Below are positions 56,072 through 64,000 of a DNA stretch of 64,000 nt, piece by piece. The stretch comes from Eriocheir sinensis (Eukaryota > Arthropoda > Malacostraca > Decapoda > Varunidae), in contig NW_026112165.1 of NCBI RefSeq assembly GCF_024679095.1, positions 672,001-736,000 on the forward strand. The letters are read 5' to 3'. A program made the translations under genes and the position numbers. Within the stretch, counting starts at the first letter, position 1. Each line of letters opens with the position of its first letter. Under the pieces are notes generated by a model that worked only from the letters and a program-made list of their open reading frames with translations, was not told the DNA's origin and ran no database searches.

Positions 56072-56305
56072 GGTCTACTATTGAATATTTAAATTATGGT
56101 CTAGGTCTACTATTGAATATTTAAATTGTGGTCTAGGTCTACTATTTGATATTTGAATTGGTGGTAGGGGTCTACTATTGAATATTGAAAGTGTGGGTCA
56201 GTCTACTATTGAATATTTAAAGTGTAGTCTGGGTCTATTATTGAATATTTGAAGTCTGGGGTCTACTATTGAATATTTAAAGTGTGGTCTATAGGGTATA
56301 CTATA
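56072..56305. repeat. Minisatellite, about 33-bp unit, seven copies
   Basis: GGTCTACTATTGAATATTTA units begin near 56070, 56103, 56136, 56168, 56201, 56233 and 56262, followed by AATTRTGGTCTA-type spacers. The last unit runs into the L2-like LINE. Confidence 0.88.
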
Positions 56306-59095
56306 TTATTTAAATTGTGCTTTTGTTAATATTCAATCTGTGGGTAACAAGACTTTTCAAATTAGGGAAATGTTAAATGAGCAATCACTTGATATTTTAG
56401 CTATTTCTGAGACTTGGTTGAATGAGCATGACACAAGTAGAGTTACTGAGATGACACCTGCTACTCACACTTTCTTTCATAGCCCCAGAGAGGGCAGACG
56501 AGGGGGTGGTGTAGACATTTTCTTGTCGAATATTTTTTCTCACCTGAGGGTGTTGACACGAGTGAAAGTATCAAGTTTTGAATATATTGAAGTTAATTTT
56601 AAGCGTCAAAACCAGTGGGTAGCATACCTTGTTATTTATAGGCCACCTTGGTCAAGTGTTAATCTCTTCTTTGATGAATTTAGTGCATTGTTGGACTCAA
56701 TTGATATGGTTTCTTTTAAAGTTTTTTATTGTTGGTGACTTCAACATATGGATGGATGATCATGAAAACCATAACACAGTTTCTTTCTGTGAGCTTCTTG
56801 AATCTTATCAGTTGTCAAACAAGGTGAGCATAATAACTTCATCAACTGGCCATATGTTAGACTTAGTCATTAGTGATGATGTGAACAATCTCATAGGTAG
56901 GGTGGATGTTGAACATGAATCTACTATTTCCCCAGTTCACAGGCTCATAACATTTAGATTATTATTGCCAATATGTAAGGTAACTAAGAAAATTTATTTT
57001 AGGAATAAGGTGGGTTTCTCTGCTGCTACATTTATCAGTGAAATTAGTCAGACTTTTTATGAAGATATGACGAGAGTGTGTTCACAATGATTTGTTATTT
57101 AAATCAAATTGTGTGAATTGTCTTACTGACTTTTATAATGAGGTGATTAAGACACAATATAACAATGTGTGTCCGATCCTAGAGGTCATTACTGTCAAGG
57201 ATAGATCTCCCTGGTTTAATGGTGAAATTTTGACACTGAAAAGAGAGAAACGACGCAAGGAACGTAAATGGAGAAATGAGGGATCTGTTGTGGCCTGGGA
57301 GGATTATAAAAATGTGAGAAATCGCTATAATGACTTGATAAGTAGGAGTAAAAGAAATTATTATCATACTAAAATTCTTGAGGCAGGATCAGATATGAAC
57401 AAATTATATCAACTTTTCAATAGTCTTACTGGTACTACTTTGAGAAGAAAGCTTCCCGATGGTTTCTGTGATAAAGATTTAGCGGATAACTTTTGTAGTT
57501 TTTTCAAGAGTAAGATTATGAATATTGTATCGGAATTTGTGTACACACCTTTTATGCCTGTTGCTGATGTTGAGGTGGATTGTAGATTGCAGTGTTTTAA
57601 AATCATTAGGAAGGATGATCTTGTTCGACTTTTCAAGAAAGCTAAGAAAACATATTGTGCCAGTGACCCATTGCCTGTACTAGATATCATGGATGCAGAT
57701 AATTTTCCTAGTTTCATGGATATGGTGCTAAGAATTGTCAATACTAGTATTTCTTCATGTAAATTTCCGGATTCTGAAAAGCGAGCTGTTATAAAACCAG
57801 TCTTAAAGGGAAAACTTGATTATCAAAATGTAAGCTCTTATAGACCAGTATCAAATTTGCCTTTTTGTCTAAGTTATTAGAGTATGCAATTATTGAGCAG
57901 TTGATGGAACACTTGGAGAAGGTCCATGTCTTGCCTGATAGTCAGTCTGCATATAGGCCAATATTTTCTACTGAGGCTACTTTTTGTTCTGTTGTTAATG
58001 ATTTACTTGAAATGATGGATGGGGGTAAATGTGCTATATTGGTTCTTCTAGATCTTAGTGCAGCATTTGATACGGTTGTTCATGAATTGCTTGTAAAAGA
58101 CTTAACATTGGAGTGGTAGACAATGCGTTAAAGTATCTTGAGAGTTATTTACAAACCAGAAGTTATTGTGTGCAAATTGGAAATTGTTTTTCTTCATATG
58201 AAGCTCTGACAAGAGGAGTTCCACAAGGAAGTGTGCTGGGACCTATTTTATTTTGTATATACACGATTAGTTTATCCAGGATACTACAACAACATGGTGT
58301 AGGATTCAAGTTATTTGCTGATGACACCCAGTTCTACTTTTCCATCACTGATATTGAAAATACAAGTGCTAAGATCAATAGTGTTATTAATTCAGTCAAG
58401 GATTGGATGCATTATAAGCAATTGAAATTAAACGATGATAAGACTGAATTCATGCTTGTGGGGAAGAAGGACACTCTACGTTATTTTGGTGACGGTAACA
58501 TGACTATAAGTGGTAATGAAATTCATATTGTTGAAAGTGTTCGTGACTTTGGAGTGTTGTTGGATTCCAATTTGACACTGAAATGTCAGATAAATAATGT
58601 CGTTAGGATTGCCGGATATCACCTTAGAAATATTGCTTTTATCAAGAAATACCTGGATGAAGATTCTATCAAGAAATTGGTGATTAACAATATCATATCA
58701 AGAGTGGATTATTGCAACTCAATCTACTATAACCTGCCAAAGCTCCAATTAAGGAAACTACAGATGGTCTTAAATAGAGCAGCGAGATTAATCAAAGGAA
58801 TTCCACCACGAGAGAGAATTACTCCTGTTCTGATAGAGCTCCACTGGTTGCCAATAAAAGCAAGGATAGTATTTAAGTTATGTGTTTTGACACACCAAGC
58901 TTTGATTACTGGCCGTCCACCGTATTTGAGAGAATTATTACACGAAATACAGCCCGGTGAAGGTATTAACACTCGCCGAGCCACTTCTGGAATCACACTT
59001 CATGAACCACAAAAGCACTGATTTGTTCGATGTATCTTAGCTTCGCAGCATTCTCAAGCGATCTCGCGTAATCACTTAACACAAATGATGCTGAA
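56306..59095 (+). mobile_element. L2-like non-LTR retrotransposon
   Basis: Endonuclease, RT and C-terminus in order, AT-rich, distinct in sequence from the CR1-like copies. The C-terminal blocks LHWLPIKARIVFKLCVLTHQ and NRAARLIKGIPPRERITPVL are typical of L2-group elements (recalled). The 3' end is poorly defined after about 59095. Confidence 0.87.
56322..59021 (+). pseudogene. L2-like endonuclease-reverse transcriptase, frameshifted
   Basis: Endonuclease: LNEQSLDILAISETWL, RRGGGVDIFL, YLVIYRPPWSS, then after a shift near 56720 FIVGDFNIWMDD and HMLDLVISDD; the SDH box reads SPVHR. The next piece (57092-57880) has RSPWFNGEILTLKREKR, DPLPVLDIMD and YQNVSSYRPVSNLPF. After a shift near 57862, LLEYAIIEQLMEHL and VLLDLSAAFDTVVHE run to a TAG at 58117. 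The last frame (58113-59021) has TRGVPQGSVLGPILFCIYTI, intact KLFADDTQFYFS and DFGVLLDSNL. Active-site residues are present, but four frame breaks make it inactive. Confidence 0.88.
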
Positions 59096-59480
59096 GGTCC
59101 TGCCAGTTGCCCGCGGGTAGTGACTTAGGGAGGGGGCACACGTGGTGCGTCTGCTCACTCTGCTGGGGAGGGGACCACCAGTGGGTCTGCAGACGACGCT
59201 ATTTCGTGACGTCACTGCAAAACCTCTATACTCTTAAGAACATAAGGGGCCATATTCTTAAACATTTCGGGGTAAAGATTCGTTTTAGGTCCGTGCCAGT
59301 ATATCATAATCTACTTTATGAAACATCACTATCTCTTCATATATCTTTTCTACAAACCTTCAACAGTCATGGAAACGCTTTGAAAATCCAATTCAAGGAC
59401 TTTATTTTTTACCCTTTGAAAATAGGGGATAATGGTGCGGAGCTTAGTTGACCCCGCAGCCTACACTACCTCACCCGCCA
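59096..59480. other. Unassigned sequence with a MITE-1 end
   Basis: AAGAACATAAG (CR1 tail-like) at 59236 directly precedes GGGCCATATTCTTAAACATT (59248-59270), the MITE-1 terminus; the rest of that MITE is not recognisable. Confidence 0.45.
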
Positions 59481-59484
59481 CGTT

Positions 59485-59605
59485 GGGTTTCTCCTCCTCC
59501 TCCTCCTCCTCCTTCTCCTCCTTTTCCTCCCTCTCGCTAGCTCCCCTTTCTTGACCTCTACCTCGTCTTTTGCTATTTTATCCTCCTCCTCCTCCTCACG
59601 CGTGG
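59485..59605. repeat. (TCC)n-rich sequence
   Basis: CTCCTCCTCCTCCTCC at 59490-59525 and again at 59580-59600. Confidence 0.85.
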
Positions 59606-59764
59606 GTCAGTGAAATGGGTATGCCTGGGAAAGGTAAACTGAGGTAACCTGCGTGTCACAATCGGTCCAGTGTCGCCGGCTGAGGGGGTCTGCTGTTCAC
59701 GGGTCACGGGCCAAGCGAGGAGCGCGCCGGGGTAATGTGTAGGTTGAATGTAGGGAAGTGAGCC

Positions 59765-60250
59765 AGTCATGTATTAGCACAGGTATGAAGGGGTATACAT
59801 TAAGGTTAGGCTAGGAAGGTTAGGTTAGGTTAGGTGTGGGTTTTATGGTTAAGGGGAGATTGTGTGCTGATAGCGGAGACAGTAACAGGAGGAGGCAGGC
59901 AGATGTAGAAGTCACCCAACCAGCCAGGTATTAGTACAGGTGTGAAGGGGGTATACAGGAAGGTTAGGTTAGGTTAGGTGTGGGTTTTATGGGGGAGGGA
60001 AGATTTGTGCTTATAGCGGAGAGAGTAACAGGAGGGGAGGCAGGCAGAGGTAGAAGGAGTCACCCAACCAGCCAGGTATTAGTACAGGTGTGAAGGGGGT
60101 ATACAGGAAGGTTAGGTTAGGTTAGGTGTGGGTTTTATGGGGGAGCGTAGATTGTGTGCTGATAGCGGAGACAGTAGCAGGAGGGGAGGCAGGCAGAGGT
60201 AGAAGAGTCACCCAACCAGTCAGGTATTAGTACAGGTGTGAATGGGGTTT
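59765..60250. repeat. 148-157-bp tandem repeat, three units, each with TTAGG runs
   Basis: GTATTAG(T/C)ACAGGT.TGAA at 59771, 59928, 60076 and 60224 (spacing 157, 148, 148). Each unit has AAGGTTAGGTTAGGTTAGGT, GTGTGGGTTTTATGG and CGGAGA.AGTA.CAGGAGG. The fourth copy is cut at about 60250. Confidence 0.9.
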
Positions 60251-60251
60251 A

Positions 60252-60350
60252 AGGGCCATATTCTTAAACGTAAAAGAACATAAGAACGTAAGGAGTCTGC
60301 AAGAGGCCGGTTGGTCTATACAAGGCAGCTCCTGTAAGTCTAATCCCACC
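60252..60350 (-). mobile_element. Solo CR1-like 3' end abutting a MITE-1 terminus
   Basis: On the minus strand, GGTGGGATTAGACTTACAGG, GAGCTGCCTTGTATAGACC and the hairpin AGGCC-GGTT-GGTCT (60304-60317) match the 3' UTR at 14570-14660, ending in the GTTCTTATGTTCTT tail. The tail joins GGGCCATATTCTTAAACG (60252-60269), a MITE-1 end. Confidence 0.75.
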
Positions 60351-60690
60351 TTACCTCACTATCCATGTTAGATCGTTAAGTGGTTTGTTAGTTTGTTTGT
60401 TAATGGGTAGTCAAACAGCTGTATTACCGTTAGTTAGGTAGGTTAGTTAAATAGATAGTTTGATAGTTAGTTAAGCAGTTAGAGTCAGTTAGTTAATTTT
60501 ACTATATTCTGTATTTATTTATTTATTTGTTTATATTATTTTTTGTTATTTTTTTTCTTTTTCCTTTCTTTCTTTTCTTTTTTTCTATTTGTTTCTTTTT
60601 CTTTTCTTTTTCTTTCTTTTTTCCTTTGTGTTTTCTTGCTGTTGGTTTTCTTTCTTTATGTTCTTTTTTGGTGTTCTTTTTTCCTATCAT
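60351..60690. other. Low complexity: TAGTTAG-like then T-rich
   Basis: GTTAGTTAGT-type repetition at 60380-60500, then TTTTCTTT-rich sequence. No gene. Confidence 0.6.
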
Positions 60691-61318
60691 CCTTTTGTTG
60701 ATGTTCGTTGGTCTGGGTGAGCCGCTTTCCTCCCAGAAGAGACCCACCCATAATTTTGGAGATGTTGTTAGGGCCGAAAGGTGGATGATGTTTGTTTTAT
60801 TTTATTTTCTTGATGTCGTGTTTTTCATTCTTTTATTGCATTTGTTTTCTTTTTCGATGTTTTCCTGTTCTTTTTCTTTTTACTTCTTTTTGATGTTTTT
60901 TGTTGTTATTTTTTTCCCATCATCCTTTTGTTGATGTTCCTTGGTCTGGATGAGCCGCTTTCCTCCCAGAAGAGACCCATCCATAATTTTGGTGATGTTG
61001 TGTGGGGCCGAAAGGTGGATGATGTTTCTTTGTATTTCTCTTTTCTCGATGTTGCTCATTTATTTCTGTTGCTTTTCTTTTTCGATGTTTTTTCTGTTCT
61101 TTTTCCATATTTTTTTGGTGTTCTTTTCTATATCATCCCTTGTTGATGTTCTTTGGTCTGGGTGAGCCGCTTTCTCCCCAGAAGAGACCCACCCATAATT
61201 TTGGCGATGTTAGGGCCTAAAGGTGGATGATCTTTTTGTTTCTTTTCTTGATGTTTCGTTTCTGTATTTTCCATTTTTCTGGTGTTCTTTTTTATTTTCC
61301 TTTTCTTTGGTGTTCCCA
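60691..61318. repeat. Tandem repeat, about 212-233-bp period, three units
   Basis: GGTCTGG.TGAGCCGCTTTC starts at about 60709, 60942 and 61154. Units share CCCAGAAGAGACCCA(C/T)CCAT, AATTTTGG.GATGTT and GGCC.AAAGGTGGATGATG, then T-rich sequence. Confidence 0.88.
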
Positions 61319-61319
61319 T

Positions 61320-63233
61320 CGCGTGGATTGTCTACGACAGTATAACGAGCACCACAAGCCCGGGTTTATTTAGAGTTTGCTCTCCTAGGCAGATTGCCTA
61401 CCACGGCTGACGACCTCCACCTGCCCGGGTTTATTGTTCGGAGTTTGCTCTCCTAGGCAGATTGCCTACCACGGCTGACGAGCTCCACCTGCCCGGGTTT
61501 ATTGTTCGGAGTTTGCTCTCCTAGGCAGACTGCCTACCACGGCTGACGAGCTCCACCTGCCCGGGTTTATTGTTCGGAGTTTGCTCTCCTAGGCAGACTG
61601 CCTACCACGGCTGACGAGCTCCACCTGCCCGGGTTTATTGTTCGGAGTTTGCTCTCCTAGGCAGATTGCCTACCACGGCTGACGAGCTCCACCTGCCCGG
61701 GTTTGTTGTTCGGAGTTTGCTCTCCTAGGCAGATTGCCTACCACGGCTGACGAGCTCCACCTGCCCGGGTTTGTTGTTCGGAGTTTGCTCTCCTAGGTGA
61801 ATTGCCTACCACGGCTAACGAGCCTCACCTGCCCGGGTTTGTTGTTCGGAGTTTGCTCTCCTAGGTGAATTGCCTCCCACGGCTAACGACCTCCACCTGC
61901 CCGGGTTTGTTTAGAGTTTGCTCTCCTAGGTGAATTGCCTACCACGGCTAACGAGCCTCACCTGCCCGGGTTTGTTTAGAGTTTGCTCTCCTAGGTGAAT
62001 TGCCTACCACGGCTAACGACCTCCACCTGCCCGGGTTTGTTTAGAGTTTGCTCTCCTAGGTGAATTGCCTACCACGGCTAACGAGCCCCACCTGCCCGGG
62101 TTTGTTTAGAGTTTGCTCTCCTAGGTGAATTGCCTCCCACGGCTAACGAGCACCTGCCGGGGGTTTTTGTTGTGAGTTTGCTCTCCTAGGTGAATTGCCT
62201 ACCACGGCTAACGACCTCCACCTGCCCGGGTAGATAGTTCGTGCTTTGCTCTCCTAGGTGAATTGCCTCCCACGGCTAACGACCTCCACCTGCCCGGGTT
62301 TATTGTTCGGAGTTTGCTCTCCTAGGTGAATTGCCTCCCACGGCTAACGAGCTCCACCTGCCCGGGTTTGTATAGAGTTTGCTCTCCTAGGTGAATTGCC
62401 TCCCACGGCTAACGACCTCCACCTGCCCGGGTTTGTATAGAGTTTGCTCTCCTAGGTGAATTGCCTCCCACGGCTAACGACCTCCACCTGCCCGGGTTTA
62501 TTGTTCGGAGTTTGCTCTCCTAGGTGAATTGCCTCCCACGGCTAACGACCTCCACCTGCCCGGGTTTATTGTTCGGAGTTTGCTCTCCTAGGTGAATTGC
62601 CTTCCACGGCTAACGACCTCCACCTGCCCGGGTTTATTGTTCGGAGTTTGCTCTCCTAGGTGAATTGCCTCCCACGGCTAACGACCTCCACCTGCCCGGG
62701 TTTGTTTAGAGTTTGCTCTCCTAGGTGAATTGCCTCCCACGGCTAACGACCTCCACCTGCCCGGGTTTATTGTTCGGAGTTTGCTCTCCTAGGTGAATTG
62801 CCTTCCACGGCTAACGACCTCCACCTGCCCGGGTTTGTGTTCAGTTTGCTCTCCCAGGTGAATTGCCTCCACGGCTAACGACCTCCACCTGCACGGGTTT
62901 ATTGTTCTTAGTTTGCTCTCCTATGTGAATTGCCTACCACGGCTAACGACCTCCACCTGCCCGGGTTTATTGTTCAGTTTGCTCTCCTAGGTGAATTGCC
63001 TTCCACGGCTAACGACCTCCACCTGCCCGGGTTTGTATAGAGTTTGCTCTCCTAGGTGAATTGCCTACCACGGCTAACGACCTCCACCTGCCCGGGTTTG
63101 TATAGAGTTTGCTCTCCTAGGTGAATTGCCTACCACGGCTAACGAGCCTCACCTGCCCGGGTTTGTATAGAGTTTGCTCTCCTAGGCAGATTGCCTACCA
63201 CGGCTAACGACCTCCACCTGCCCGGGTTTGTAG
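61320..63233. repeat. Minisatellite array, about 28 units of 62-69 bp
   Basis: Unit: GTTTGCTCTCCTAGGTGAAT, TGCCTCCCACGGCTAACGAC and CTCCACCTGCCCGGGTTT, then TATTGTTCGGA (68-69-bp class) or GTTTAGA/GTATAGA (62-64-bp class). Units 1-6 carry AGGCAGATTGCCT and CTGACGAG; from about 61797 on they carry AGGTGAATTGCCT and CTAACGA; the last unit returns to AGGCAGATTGCCT. A decayed unit lies at 61320-61372. Confidence 0.95.
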
Positions 63234-63387
63234 CCGGAAGATCTCCGGCACCTCCATCGGGGCCCCGAGGGACGCCGAGGAGCCCTGCCTGGAGCCCTCC
63301 ATTCCTGCCATGCTCGCCAGGGAGACCTTGGGCTCGCTGGCGCTCCACACCCCCGCCGAGGCGAGGATGCAAGAACTCGCTTCTTAA
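63234..63387 (+). CDS. Possible terminal exon of an unidentified host gene
   Basis: After GGGTTTGTAG (a usable AG acceptor at 63232-63233), the frame from 63235 reads RKISGTSIGAPRDAEEPCLE, then PSIPAMLARETLGSLALHTP, AEARMQELAS and TAA at 63385-63387. The third codon positions are mostly G/C and the peptide is balanced in composition, unlike all neighbouring frames; the GC-rich block ends exactly at the stop. The minisatellite would then be intronic. I do not recognise the protein. Other frames are proline/serine-rich shadows. It could also be chance in GC-rich DNA. Confidence 0.42.

Positions 63388-64000
<613 letters not shown>

Noticed and set aside
61320..63233. CRISPR array
   Set aside because: Units are contiguous tandem repeats without unique spacers, and the DNA is eukaryotic.

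Overview
This is eukaryotic, animal-type DNA, and I see no complete host protein-coding gene in it. Three things point to an arthropod, most likely a decapod crustacean: very dense (CA)n/(GT)n, (GA)n and (GGA)n microsatellites, degenerate TTAGG-type (arthropod telomere) repeats, and many CR1-like, L2-like and Jockey/BS-like LINEs. The organism and the retrotransposon clade names are inferred from protein motifs recalled from memory, not from a search.

Layout. 1-4.1 kb: a decayed two-ORF LINE. 4.4-7.4 kb: short non-autonomous elements, including a tRNA-derived SINE lying inside a MITE. 7.5-9.1 kb: a 5'-truncated BS-like LINE. 9.4-19.3 kb: minus-strand CR1-like LINEs laid end to end. One of them (CR1-A) is split by a plus-strand CR1 fragment with a 5-bp target duplication. 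The next (CR1-C) is split by a 2.3-kb DNA transposon with long terminal inverted repeats and a frameshifted transposase-like gene. 19.3-29.2 kb: tandem repeats, telomere-like tracts, MITEs and a LINE 3' end carrying two MITEs. 29.2-32.6 kb: a longer BS-like LINE. 32.8-35.5 kb: a CR1 fragment amplified in frame, MITEs and a long polypyrimidine tract. 36-42.3 kb: two CR1-like LINEs in opposite orientation. 42.3-49.3 kb: MITEs, tandem repeats, a truncated CR1-like reverse transcriptase and a second SINE. 49.3-53.5 kb: the best-preserved LINE, one reading frame of 1,286 codons with a single stop, holding SGNH-esterase, endonuclease and reverse-transcriptase domains. 55.3-55.6 kb: a candidate promoter with a short THAP-type first exon. 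56.3-59.1 kb: an L2-like LINE. 59.7-63.2 kb: three tandem arrays, the last a minisatellite of about 28 units ending next to a possible GC-rich terminal exon at 63,234-63,387.

How the parts relate. The autonomous LINEs would have supplied the machinery that mobilised the truncated copies and SINEs. Most CR1-like copies share a 3' hairpin with a four-base loop followed by a short tandem tail. The two MITE families depend on DNA transposases not encoded here; the 2.3-kb transposon has unrelated ends. Almost every element is broken by stops, frameshifts or insertions, so the window is mainly a layered record of transposition that allows relative dating by nesting.
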